Source: Anastatus disparis
Taxonomy: Eukaryota; Arthropoda; Insecta; Hymenoptera; Eupelmidae
NCBI GenBank assembly: GCA_017163975.1
Contig: JAFFSR010000264.1
Location: forward strand, 7,988,001 to 8,052,000
DNA length: 64,000 nt
Reading direction: 5' to 3'
The notes under the pieces: generated by a model
Told to the model about the DNA's origin: nothing
Databases searched by the model: none
The model's input: only the letters and a program-made list of their open reading frames with translations
Made by a program: the position numbers and the translations under genes
Shown: positions 45,740 to 56,099 of the stretch, piece after piece
How the letters are laid out: each line of letters starts with the position of its first letter
Position numbering within the stretch: position 1 is the stretch's first letter

Positions 45740-46460
45740 TTAATAAGACCTCAGGATATTAAACTGAATATGGTCTACAATGTCATAAAAGTATACATGG
45801 TAATGAGTAAGTACATTACTTACACAATGTTTATATGCAAATAACGTGCAATGCGTTACCCATATGCATATAACATGCAAATGATAAATGCATTGAAATT
45901 CAAATTTTCATGTAAAAAAACAAGAGATTATTACGAAAAATTAATAAAAAGTATCAGGATAGCAGAAAGTGGAAGAGCATAACATTCATATCTTTTACAA
46001 TATCTATGTATATATATTATTATAATTTAAATAAATGTTATGTAGTTATTCTACTTATACTAAATGTATGTAAATATATACATATATGCAAATGGGTATT
46101 AATTATATGCAGAATATATGTAAATACATACAAATTATTTCACTACGATTATGTAGGTTGGGAAATTAACACCTCTTTACTTAAGACACACACTAGCTAG
46201 GTGGACGATATAGAACACGCCCAAGTGCGATCGCGTTACATGAAAAAATTCCCGCCTACTCGTAAGCGAAATGATGGTGAATTATATGCATTCTGGTTTA
46301 TATTTACATGCTCACCGGTCCACGATTCACGCTAAACTGACATTATTTTACATGTGTTGGCGGATTTAAATATCAAATTAAGATGATTCTTGAAATATTA
46401 AATGTTGCGCACATACTACCCCTTCGTCACCCCTCATCCCTACTTTTAAATTCATGTCTA
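45738..46460. other. Left flank of the Polinton, terminus not located
   Basis: The stretch is AT-rich with no gene. I looked for a terminal inverted repeat shared with the 60.6-61.0 kb side and saw none. The BEL element, the Helitron end and the TA tract lie just to the left, so the left end may be deleted or displaced. Confidence 0.4.
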
Positions 46461-46468
46461 AATCGTAC

Positions 46469-46476
46469 TATAAATA
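46469..46476 (+). promoter_or_regulatory. TATA box of the leftmost Polinton gene
   Basis: TATAAATA lies about 75 bp before the ATG at 46548, with a plausible start site near 46500. Confidence 0.5.
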
Positions 46477-46547
46477 CACGAAGATTGACAGGTCTGATTA
46501 ACAGTTAAAGTTCAACGTTCCAGAGAAGAAGATCAACACGAAGTAAG

Positions 46548-47411
46548 ATGGTTAGAAAAAATTTACTTAAAGTCTTGATAAATATTGTTAATATAGCATT
46601 AGTTCGGGAGCCGCAAATAAAATTATTTTGCAATAATTCATGGCGCAAAAGTCTAAATACATGCGCCAATAATGAATTATTGAAAAAAATTAAATTTATC
46701 TTAGGACTTTGCGGACTACGTACCTTGGCTTATATGTTTAAGCGAGGTATTTTTAACGATAATGAAATACTTGACATTGCTGGTCGTTGTATTAAAAGCA
46801 GAGGGATGCAAGATGCGTCACAAGTCAGGCTTCTCATGTTACATCACCGTGTTATTAAAGGTAAGTTATTCATAATTTCTTTTACCGTTTAAAAACTTGT
46901 ATCTTTTTTCTTTACGATCGTAGAATTTCGCTATAAAATACTTTTTTGTTGTGAATAAAATAATAATTCTGAAAGCATGATTTGCAAGAAAATATCAGTT
47001 TCAGATCAATAATCAATAACCAATAAACTTTTTGTTTATGATCACAGAATTTCGCGGGATAAGGCTTTTTTGTTAAAAATAGTGCAACTAAGCAGATTTT
47101 ACATAAATTTTACAGACCTGCAAAATATGATGGAGGACAGTAGTGGGGATGAACTGTTGATAAGGCTTCTGACCGAAGAAGAAGATGTATCTGATTCGAG
47201 AGATCTTGTGCCACCTCCCGAAGAGGTAAGAGAAGTCATAAATGTCTCTGAAACTACCCCAAACTTTGCGGTGGAGGGGGTAAATAATAATACAGCAGCG
47301 CCACCACCTTTTGAACCAATGCCTGGTTGCTCTTGGTGGGGTGATGATGAGAGACAGTCATCAATGGCAATCAATAATAACGAGCAGAATACTTTTAATA
47401 CGATGATTTAA
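46548..47411 (+). CDS. Polinton leftmost gene, spliced, unknown function
   Basis: Exon 1 is 46548-46860, with the consensus donor AAAG|GTAAGT. Exon 2 is 47116-47411, after TTTTACAG. The phases agree and the spliced product is about 202 residues. The N-terminal half is basic and helical (KNLLKVLINIVNIALV, GLCGLRTLAYMFKRGIF). The C-terminal half is acidic and disordered (SSGDELLIRLLTEEED, PPPEEV, proline-rich PPPFEPMPGCSWW). The frame of exon 2 is the same as that of the polymerase once the MITE is ignored, with stops at 47409 and 47969 between them, so exon 2 might be a former extension of PolB. I recognise no family. It could be a leader or accessory protein. Confidence 0.55.
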
Positions 47412-47447
47412 TCTGAATCACCAGGTACAGAGAGAATACAGGTTGAT

Positions 47448-47957
47448 TTAAGGAGATGTAAAATGGACACTACACCTATACTCATAAATATTTACTATCT
47501 TTTTATTTTATTGCATATTTTTAAGAAAATAAATGCTTTAGTTTGTAATATGTACCATAAAGATTATTCAATTAAATTTTAAAATAAATTCATCTATTAA
47601 TTTCTCGGAATTTTAGATTTCTTGTACGAAATCTAAAAATTTTAATATACTCAATGTCCCAATCGCTACTCACGAACCTATTACTAACCGCCCAATGTTA
47701 TTTAGATACCAAAAAATTTTTAACAATGAGTAGCTAGTAATAGGTTCGTGATTAGCGATTGGGACATTGACCATATAAATATTGGAACACTAAAATTTTT
47801 AAAACTAATGAATGAATTTATTTGAAAATTTAACTGAATGATCTTTATGGTAAATACTACAAGCTAAAGCATTTCTTTTTCTCAAGTTTTGCAATATAAT
47901 GAAAAAATAAGCCAAATTCATGAATGCAGGAGTGGTGTCCGTTTTACATCTCCTTAA
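47448..47957. mobile_element. TTAA-flanked foldback MITE, copy 4, with a nested element
   Basis: Bases 47452-47953 lie between TTAA at 47448-47451 and 47954-47957; the ends GGAGATGTAAAATGGACAC and, inverted, GGAGATGTAAAACGGACAC place it in the 7.0-kb family. It is about 125 bp longer than the others because a second palindrome is inserted at 47651-47770 (TCAATGTCCCAATCGCTACT and its complement). It cuts the 5' part of the polymerase region of the Polinton. Confidence 0.85.
47651..47770. mobile_element. 120-bp palindromic element nested in the MITE
   Basis: The arms TCAATGTCCCAATCGCTACT...ACGAACCTATTACTA and their complement enclose about 45 bases. It is absent from the three other MITE copies, so it arrived last. 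Confidence 0.75.
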
Positions 47958-47971
47958 GCGTAAATTTATAA

Positions 47972-50900
47972 ATCATACATTTTCACGTAATTTTGGTATA
48001 TCATATTGTAGACAAATATCTTCAACAGGGAGATGGTACTGCTACTACTCAGAACCACATTACGATTCATGAAGAATCATCGCGATATTACCGACAATTT
48101 AAGTTACAAGGTAGACAATTAAGAGTGCCAATATTGCCCCCACCACCTAATGCGAATGTGTATACGTGGTTTGAGGCAGCAATAAATGATTTATATCGTC
48201 ATGTGTGTTAAAATGCGCGACCTTCAGATTATATCGGTATAACTATAAACTCTGACCGATTTGTTCACGATTCTTTATGGATTTCTTTTAGACTGGTTCG
48301 TGATTTTTTACCGACAGATCTACTCGAGTTATTAGCTTCTGTAGCACAGAGTAATGACAATTTTGAAATCGATGATGTTTTAAACGTAAGAGTCAGCATT
48401 GTTTCTAAACCAGAGGGACACGGTCGGGTATCATTCACTAGCGAATCAGTTTTCAAGAAATCCATTCTAAATATTCAAAATACCGACAATCTTTGCCTTC
48501 CATGCTTGCTAGTCGCTGCTCATGTATATGCTATACGTGGTCAGATGCGCAGTGGTATTCACCATGACAGGTGGAATAGAATAAGACACCACACAGCACA
48601 ATATAAGAAAGTGCAAGCGTTGAAACTTGTCAAAGCTGCGAGAGTTACGATACCCGAAACAGGTTGTGGTATCAAAGAAATAAAATTATTTCAAGAATAT
48701 TATGCGCTTTTCGACGTTGCAATAGTTGTTTATTCTTTTCAAAACTTTGCTCGAGGCTATAAACCACTTTACGATGGTGCACGTTTTGTACACGATGTTG
48801 GTAATGTAGTTAGACGAACCTTAAATATTATGTATTACGAAAATTCTAATCATAACAAGCCAATTTTAAATTTGATCGCAGCAGCTGGCAGTCGTGGCTA
48901 CTGCATACCTTGTAATAAAAAGTTTAGTCATCAAAAAAATCATAAATGCCCACAAAAATGTTGTAAATATTTTCAGAGTCCCCCTTGTGATATAAATCAG
49001 GAAAAAATAAAATGTATTCAATGCACTAGAGATTTTTACGGTAATGTTTGTCTGGAAAATCATAAAATCTCAAAATCTTTCGATAATTTTCGGTCGGTAT
49101 GCGAGAGCATAAAAATTTGTCGTTTGTGCAGTAAAACAGTTCGAATGTGCGATAAAGATCCACATAATTGTAATACGATATTTTGCAAAATATGTAATCG
49201 TAAAATGCCGATAGAACACCTTTGTTACATGCAACCCTTTATCAGCAAAAAAGGATTTGCAACCAATAAAAAGAATATACTTTATTTATTTTATGATTTT
49301 GAGACTCAACAATCGGAAATTATCTCGGGTGCTGATGGTGAAAAAATAAGTTTGCATGTACCAAACTTGTGTGTTGTACAACAAGTATGTAATTATTGTT
49401 TGGATGATGAAAATATAACAAATTCTTGCGAAATATGTGGTATACGCGAATACGTGTTTGAAATCGACCCTGTAAAACAGCTAGTTGATTTGGCCTTAGC
49501 AACAAGAAAAAGTTTCAAGCAAATTATTTGTAAAGCCCACAATGCACAGGATTTTGATGCGCAATTTATTCTCAAGCATTTGACAGAACGTACAGATCTT
49601 AGAGATAAGCCAGATGTAATTTGAAACGGGTCAAAAATAATCATAATGGAAATTTCAACCGTTAAATTCATAGACAGCTTAAATTACTTACACATGAGTT
49701 TAGCTGCACTACCAAAAGCTTACGGTCTTGCTAATATCGAGAAAGGTACGTTTCCTTATTTGTTTAACACACCAGAGAATCAAAATTACGTTGGAGAAAT
49801 GCCACCTGTGTGGTCTTTTTCACCAGATTCGATGAAGGTCGATGAGCGACGAGAATTTATACAGTGGTATAATGAAAAAAAAATGAAAATTATATATTTA
49901 ATTTTAAAAATGAGATTATAAAATACTGTAGACAAGATGTAAAAATTTTACGATTAGCATGTTTGGCCTTTCGCAAAACCTTCATAGAATGTGGTAATAC
50001 AGATCCATTCGTAGAGTGCGCCACCATCGCATCATCTTGTATGCGTGTATATAGAAAAAATTTTTTACAAAAAGACACTATAGGAATCATACCTCAGGGT
50101 GGTTATAGACAAGCAAACAAGCAGTCTATCAAGGCGATGCGGTGGCTGTGTTGGATGGAAAATGTGCTGAATCATCAAATTCGGTATACTGTCCGAGCTC
50201 GAGAAAAGAGACTTCCCGAGGGCCCTCTAGTGGATGGATACTGCAAACTTGAAAACGGTACGAAAATTGTTTTACAATTCCACGGGTGTTATTGGCATGG
50301 CTGTGTATGGTGTTATACAGTAAACCGTGACTCACGCCTCGTAAACGGTGAAAATATGGACGAACGTTTCGAGAGAACCGCGCGAATATCCGAAAAGATA
50401 AGAAGCCACGGTTATCAACTAATAGAAAAGTGGGAATGTGATTTTGATCATGAGTACTCACAGAACGAAAGTATGAAGACGTATATCGATAATAAAACAC
50501 GAAATTGGCATGAACCGTTGAATCCTCGAGAAGCATTTTTCGGTGGTCGTACGGGTAATACAGTCAAAATTTACGATGCAAAAGAGGGTGAGAAAATAAA
50601 ATACGTGGACGTGTGTTCATTATATCCATATATCTGTAAATACGGTCGATATCCCGTTGGTCATCGTACTCTTTACGTGGGTGAAGATGAGTGTCGCTCT
50701 CTGGTGGGTCAAAAAAATAATATAAGTCACGTTGAAGGTCTTATTAAATGCGAAGTATTGCCGCCGCGAAATATATATCATGCTGTACTACCCGTTAAAA
50801 TGCATAATAAGCTTTTGTTTTCGCTGTGTCGAACATGTGCCGAATCAATGTATACCGCAGATTGTGACCATGAAAATCCTGATGATCGAGTTTTTATCGA

Positions 50901-51924
50901 TACGTGGGTTGCTGACGAGTTGAAAAAAGCTGTTCAGATGGGTTATATCATCAGAAAAATATTTGAAATATGGTCTTATAAAATTACTCAGTACAACAAA
51001 GCCACGGGTCAGGGTGGTCTATTTCCAACTTATATCGATAAATTTTTCGCTGAGAAAACTTACGCGTCGGGTTACCCTTCGGAATGTGCTGACGGTGATG
51101 AAAACGCGATTGCTCGATATATTGAGGAATTTGTGCAACAAGAGGGCATTAAATTAGACAAAACTCGAATAAAATATAACGCTGGTCTGAGATCTGTAGC
51201 AAAACTCTGTTTAAATTCATTGTGGGGTAAATTTGGTCAACGAGAGAATATGCCAAAGACTGAAGTGATAGATGATCCACAGAGATTGTTTGAATTACTC
51301 TGCAGTGTCGAGACCGAGGTCGACTCAATTTTGCCAATCAATGAGACGACAATTTATGTAAGTTGACACAACAAAGAATCGGCTGTTGAGCCATCACCAT
51401 TGTGTAACGTTGTCGTAGCCGCTTATACCACAGCCTTGGCGCGTTTAAAACTCTACGGAGAATTGCAACCGCTGGGTGAACGTGTATTGTATTGCGATAC
51501 CGACTCTATTGTGTATGTAAGTCGCGTGGATGAGTACGATGTGAAAACAGCGCCGTTCTTGGGTGACTTGACCGACGAATTGGCCTGTTATGGTCTTGGC
51601 ACAAGCATCACATCATTCGTCTCTGGAGGACCCAAATTTTACGGATATATATATTTTACACCAGATGGTGTTGAAGGATGTGTTTGCAGAATCAAGGGTA
51701 TAAGACTTAATTCGTCGGTGAGTCAGAAAATAAACTTTGATTCTATACGAGATCTTATTACTGGTAAAATACCGCCACTTTTTGCAAACTATGACGCTAT
51801 TAGACGCACACGGTTTCACGATGTTATAACACGGCTTGAATGTAAAATATGCGAGCCTGTGTACTCAAAGAGACGATTCGTGAATAACAAGATTAGCTAT
51901 CCATACGGTTATAAGTCTAATTAA
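47972..51924 (+). pseudogene. polB: Polinton DNA polymerase B
   Basis: The protein is collinear over about 1300 codons but broken by a TAA (48209-48211), a TGA (49622-49624), a one-base shift in a run of nine A (49875-49883) and a TGA (51364-51366). Visible parts in order: the N-terminal GRQLRVPILPPPPNANVYTW block; Cys/His-rich zinc modules (48.9-49.2 kb); the 3'-5' exonuclease with YDFETQQ (about 49295) and AHNAQDFDAQFIL; polymerase motif A DVCSLYPYICKYGRYPVG (about 50610); motif B LCLNSLWGKFGQ (about 51208); motif C YCDTDSIVYV (about 51490). All catalytic acidic residues remain. The family is the protein-primed type B polymerase that would copy the element. Each stop is one transition from a sense codon, so decay is recent. 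Confidence 0.9.
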
Positions 51925-52054
51925 AAATAAATTATTGTAAATATATTATCACTAAAACGAATATATGATACAGGATAAAGAGAGAGAATTAAAACACAAA
52001 CTATTTTGAAATAAATTTTTATATTTTATAAAAATGTAAAACGAAAAAATAAAT

Positions 52055-52270
52055 TTATTTTCTATTAATTGAGTAGTCATCAATTTTTTTCAAAAGCACA
52101 GGTTCCAGAATAATCCGCATCCTTTCCACCCTCATTCTGAATCTTTCTCTATCACGAGCCGCTTGCTCCCACTCTCCACGTCGCGCTGTACGACTCGCAT
52201 AGTTCCACACGCGTATCACATGAATTTCCGGCTTACCCTCTTTGAAATGCACTTGTTTTGTTTGATTCAT
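52055..52270 (-). CDS. Small Polinton protein on the opposite strand
   Basis: It has 71 codons, starting MNQTKQVHFKEGKPEIHV, then WNYASRTARRGEWEQAARDR and a charged helical end. This is the only minus-strand gene of the element, convergent with the polymerase and divergent from the packaging ATPase. From memory, similar short Arg-rich proteins with a HFKEGKPEIHVIRVW start accompany insect Polintons. The composition suggests nucleic-acid binding or an amphipathic helix. It is intact and the function is unknown. Confidence 0.65.
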   Translation of the reverse strand: MNQTKQVHFKEGKPEIHVIRVWNYASRTARRGEWEQAARDRERFRMRVERMRIILEPVLLKKIDDYSINRK

Positions 52271-52454
52271 CGTTCACTGTACTTTTTGTATACTCTCTTT
52301 TTTATAAAATTGTTGAGAATCAAAAATTTAAATCTGATTAATTCTTTGATAAAAATTTATTACCTTTTTCAATTTATTGGTTATTGCTCACGATAGCAGC
52401 ACTTTTTCAAGACTAACCAGCACTGATCGTTTACCAACGCTTTCAATTTTATAC

Positions 52455-52461
52455 TATAAAT
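52455..52461 (+). promoter_or_regulatory. TATA box before the capsid block
   Basis: TATAAAT lies about 275 bp before the ATPase ATG and about 185 bp from the start of the divergent small gene. It is the only TATA-like element of this quality that I saw before 58.6 kb, so it may drive the whole 52.7-58.6 kb block. Confidence 0.45.
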
Positions 52462-52734
52462 GGTGGTGGTGGGGTGGGGGGTATTAATTATAAGTAGGTG
52501 ATTAATACTTATTTAACTCTTTCAGCTATATAGCTAAAGAGCGGAATAATGCTGGCGTCAGCCAGCTATATGGCTAATCAGCTAAACGATTGGCTAGCGC
52601 CAGCACGATACTGCTCGCACATGCGCGCGCCGCCGCCGCCCCCCACTCTTGCTTATCACTCTTAATGATCGTATATGTAGAGTGGTTCGAGGATTTGATG
52701 AGGTTAGTAATAGAAGTTTAGCAGCAGTGGTAAC

Positions 52735-53388
52735 ATGGACGTTTGCAGGTGGGTGCATCCGTGGACTTTGATGATTTGTGGACCCAGCTCGTGTGGTAAA
52801 ACAGTATTCGTGAAGAATTTTTTGCATCACATTGATCGCATGAGTGATACAAAATTCGAGCGTATACTCTTGTACTATACCGAGTGGCAGCCAATTTACA
52901 AGGAGTTGGCCGAGGGCATCGAATTTCACGAGGGTTTACCAAAGAGCGAAGACTATGCCAATGATCCACGAGCAAAACTCTTGATTCTCGACGATCTGAT
53001 GAGAGAATTGTCCAACAGAGCTGTAGTCAATCTCTTTACCAAAGGCAGTCATCACAATAACTTGAGGAGACATCAAGGTCAGCGAGAAATTTCTTTAAAC
53101 TCTAATTACATCGTGGTATTTAAAAATCCGCGCGATCGAGCGCAAATAAATCATCTGGCGCGCCAAGTCTGCCCCGAGGAGCCTCGTTTTTTGCAAGAGG
53201 CATATCTCGATGCCACAGCACAACCACACGGCTATTTGTTCATAAATCTGAAACAGGGTACGCCTGAAAACGTGAGATTTCGTACTTGTATATTTCCGTT
53301 CGACAAACATCGTTACGTTTATGTACCTCGTTGCGAACCCATAAAAGCTGGTGCTTGCTCGAATAATGTACCAGTCGTGCGATTGTAA
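52735..53388 (+). CDS. Polinton packaging ATPase (FtsK/HerA type)
   Basis: It has 217 codons. Walker A is GPSSCGKT (residues 16-23) and Walker B is LLILDDL (about 82-88). After GSHHNN the chain goes straight to LRRHQGQREISLNSNYIV; the beta-strand with the polar sensor residue that I expect between these in this family is not there, so a short in-frame deletion of about 10 residues is likely. The rest (FKNPRDRAQINHLARQV, then a C-terminal loop rich in aromatic residues) fits the family. The enzyme would pump DNA into capsids. The stop codon TAA overlaps the ATG of the next frame by one base (TAATG). Confidence 0.85.
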   Translation: MDVCRWVHPWTLMICGPSSCGKTVFVKNFLHHIDRMSDTKFERILLYYTEWQPIYKELAEGIEFHEGLPKSEDYANDPRAKLLILDDLMRELSNRAVVNLFTKGSHHNNLRRHQGQREISLNSNYIVVFKNPRDRAQINHLARQVCPEEPRFLQEAYLDATAQPHGYLFINLKQGTPENVRFRTCIFPFDKHRYVYVPRCEPIKAGACSNNVPVVRL

Positions 53389-53720
53389 TGGAACCGGTAA
53401 GACGTAGTCGTAGCAGCAGCAGACCAATTCCAGAAAAGTACTGGACTCAGCTACATGTTTTGTGTAAAATCGAACTTTCTTAACTCAAGGCCATATTACG
53501 CGAAGCAAATTCCAAACTTATAACGTATATTTGCGAGTGTGCATTGAACATTTTACGTTGAAATATTCCACTCAGCAAGTATTATAAGAAACAATTGCGA
53601 AAAGTCGCACCACTGTTGCGAAAACTCGCTAAACCGGATATTTTGGAGGTAAAAAGGAAATTGGTGGTAAAATCAGCATATTTACTACGGCTCATTGTGA
53701 AACCTGTTTTATCGTCATGA
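53388..53720 (+). pseudogene. Small Polinton basic protein, two stops
   Basis: ATG at 53388 begins a 110-codon frame ending at the TGA 53718-53720, interrupted by TAA at 53481-53483 and TGA at 53559-53561. The C-terminal half is LSKYYKKQLRKVAPLLRKLA followed by KRKLVVKSAYLL and a short hydrophobic end. Polintons carry a short basic protein with this K/R-rich, hydrophobic-tailed layout in the same place; its role is not known to me. The 1-base overlap upstream and the ATGA overlap downstream argue that the frame is genuine. Confidence 0.65.
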
Positions 53721-54547
53721 AGTACGCAAGAAAAATGATTTTAGTACCGCAAGAGTGCTTGGAGCAACAGCGGCTGCAGCAGCAGCACGACGTACCAACT
53801 ACCAATCATACAACACCACCATCCAGTGTCCAGACACCTGGTACAGCCATGACACGCCTTGACAAAGAAATGAGTAAAATTTTACATTCTACGGGTGATG
53901 AGCGTCAAAAATCTCTGTAATATCAACAAATCTTGCAACGTTACTTGCATCTAAGAGGAGAGGAGAAGGATGAAAATAGGGGTATAATACGTCCAAACGA
54001 GACAACATTATTAGAAACGGAAACGACGATGGGTACAGACAATAATGACGAAATCGACGACGAACAGCTTGTCCAGTCGGTACCGCAGAAATTTCAAAGT
54101 AATGCTAGACATCTCATTAGATATTCGCGGCAAGCTGGTAATATTGAATGGGATAGTCGTGGTATAATCAAGCTAGATGGCACTGTTGTCGAGGGTGCTA
54201 ATATTGTCGATTTAATGAACGAAGCTATGAGAAGTAGAAAAAGGCCGCCACCGCGCGGATACAAACAGTTTGCACGCGTCTTGCGACAAGTTAGCATACC
54301 TCGAGAATTCATTGGTAACGATCAACTGTGGCGTACAATTGCATCTCATAGCCCTGATTCACCGCTGTCATCATCGTTAGAAAACGAAGGTTATTATTCT
54401 TCAACAGCTACTGGTCTAACGAGCGTAAAGGAGAAAGAAGTTGAGAGTGCGAAAAAGCGTAAAAAAGTTGGTAGCGAGTTGGCAGCTACGCCATCAACCC
54501 CTGTAAAAAAGAGTCGTCTCGAACAGCTAAAATGGGACCGTATGTGA
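53717..54547 (+). pseudogene. Polinton structural or accessory protein, one stop
   Basis: The frame starts at 53717 (ATGA overlap with the previous gene) and continues in register to 54547 across a TAA at 53918-53920. The N-terminus is RKMILVPQECLEQQ, then Gln/Thr/Pro-rich linker and LDKEMSKILH. The second part has FQSNARHLIRYSRQAG, IIKLDGTVVEGANIVDLMNE and a basic C-terminus (EKKR... KKSRLEQLKW). I recognise it from memory as a conserved, uncharacterised Polinton protein of this position. A role in the particle is plausible from the gene order only. Confidence 0.6.
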
Positions 54548-54969
54548 AAGCATGGAAGGAAGTGATTGAGGGGGAGGAGGAGGAGGAGGGGGAGAAAACT
54601 GGTACTTTTATAGACCGATTGATTTCGGTTGTACCCTTTGACATGCATCTACCAGGCTACCAGTTTCTCGGCCCTGGCACGCATCTCGAAGAGCGTCTCA
54701 GACGTGGTCAGAGAGGAAAAAATTCTCTTGACAATGCCTGTCTAGAGCACGATATTTTATATTCAAATAAAAAAATAACGAATCATATAAAAGCCGACAG
54801 ACTGTTGGCTGAACGAGCATTTTCACGCATGCTCTCAGAGAATGCAGATGGTAATGAAAAGACTGCAACTGGTAATACTGTTTTGTGCATGGTCAGCAAA
54901 ATTGCGTTTGATGAATTTTTGAAACGCATTAAAAATACATTTAAAAGACAACAAAAGGGAGAGAAATAG
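54532..54969 (+). CDS. Phospholipase A2-like Polinton protein
   Basis: It has 145 codons and overlaps the previous frame by 16 bases. After an acidic run, residues about 39-80 have a calcium-loop-like YQFLGPGTHLEERL and the catalytic pair CLEHDILYS (His-Asp). YxxxGPG plus HDxxY is the pattern of the phospholipase A2 domain found in parvovirus capsid proteins, used there to breach endosomal membranes. A hydrophobic helix and a basic tail follow. The gene is open and the motif residues are present, so an enzyme active on membranes during entry is a reasonable inference. Confidence 0.75.
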   Translation: MGPYVKAWKEVIEGEEEEEGEKTGTFIDRLISVVPFDMHLPGYQFLGPGTHLEERLRRGQRGKNSLDNACLEHDILYSNKKITNHIKADRLLAERAFSRMLSENADGNEKTATGNTVLCMVSKIAFDEFLKRIKNTFKRQQKGEK

Positions 54970-55000
54970 CTAGTTTGTAAGAGGGGGAGGAGGAGCAGCA

Positions 55001-56098
55001 ATGAAGAAGAAGGCGAAAAAGCCGGACGATCTTGAGCATTATTACTATAATCTTTCTGCACCATCAGCGTACGCTGGTGCTCATCTACTGAAACACGTGA
55101 AACCCAAAAAATTTGATAACAATACCATTGACAAATGGTTGGAGAGTCAGGATGCACATACCTTACACAAACTCGTGAGACATCGTTTTCCTCGTCGATA
55201 TTACAACGTTTTTAGCCCCTTTGAAGTGTGGGAAGCTGACTTGGCAGATTTTAGATCACTTAAAACCTACAATGATGGGTACAGCTATATTCTAATTGTC
55301 ATTGATGCACTTTCAAAGTTTGCCTGGGCAGAGCCTCTTCTCGACAAAACCAGTCGAAGCGTCGCTGTAGCATTAGACAAAATTTTATCACGATGTAATG
55401 ATAGACATCCTATTTATCTACAGACTGATAAAGGTAAAGAGTTTATCGGTCGAGAGGTGCAAGAGGTGCTAAAAAAGAAACATATTACCTATCGAGTCGT
55501 CAGAGACCCTGATATAAAGGCAGCCATTGCCGAACGCTTTATTCGAACTCTCAAAGGTCGTATCTGGCGATACTTTACTCACTCGCGCACAAGACGTTAT
55601 ACAGATGTTTTGCAAAAAATTGTGACGTGTTACAACAAGTCGTGGCACAGTGCCATAAAAATGCCCTCTTCCAAAGTCAACTTATATAATGCTCACGTGG
55701 TACGTCAAAATTTGACGTTGTGTTACAGCGAAAAACAGCCGTTTCGAGTAGCTAAATACAGCGTTGGCGATCTGGTTCGTGTCAGTCGTGCCAAGACAGC
55801 CTTCAGGAAAGCATACGAGGGTGGCTGGACTCTGGAGCTGTTTAAAATTATAAGAGTCGACACAAGACAACAACTACCCGTCTATATTTTGACAGATCTT
55901 GATGGAGAAAAAATTAACGGATATTTTTACGAAGAACAGTTGAGCAGAGTGCGCAAAGATTTAGATAGCAAAGCGTTTGAGGTTGATGAGGTTTTGAAGA
56001 GCAAAGGTAGGGGGTCGAAAAAACAATATTTGGTCAGTTGGAGGGGGTACCCAGAAAAATTCAATTCTTGGATAGAAGCTAAAGATTTAAAAAATTAA
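55001..56098 (+). CDS. int: Polinton integrase with C-terminal chromodomain
   Basis: It has 365 codons and is open. The DDE catalytic core shows Asp80 (VWEADLADF), Asp143 (LQTDKGKEF) and Glu178 (AAIAERFIRTLKG), the retroviral-integrase spacing. The N-terminal part (about 1-70) is the usual Polinton leader. Residues about 240-310 form an SH3-like region (YSVGDLVRVSRAKTAF). Residues about 322-365 are a chromodomain (FEVDEVLKSKG, YLVSWRGY, NSWIEAKDL), which in other elements tethers integration to marked chromatin. It would insert the element copy into host DNA. The next ATG follows the stop by one base. Confidence 0.92.
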   Translation: MKKKAKKPDDLEHYYYNLSAPSAYAGAHLLKHVKPKKFDNNTIDKWLESQDAHTLHKLVRHRFPRRYYNVFSPFEVWEADLADFRSLKTYNDGYSYILIVIDALSKFAWAEPLLDKTSRSVAVALDKILSRCNDRHPIYLQTDKGKEFIGREVQEVLKKKHITYRVVRDPDIKAAIAERFIRTLKGRIWRYFTHSRTRRYTDVLQKIVTCYNKSWHSAIKMPSSKVNLYNAHVVRQNLTLCYSEKQPFRVAKYSVGDLVRVSRAKTAFRKAYEGGWTLELFKIIRVDTRQQLPVYILTDLDGEKINGYFYEEQLSRVRKDLDSKAFEVDEVLKSKGRGSKKQYLVSWRGYPEKFNSWIEAKDLKN

Positions 56099-56099
56099 C

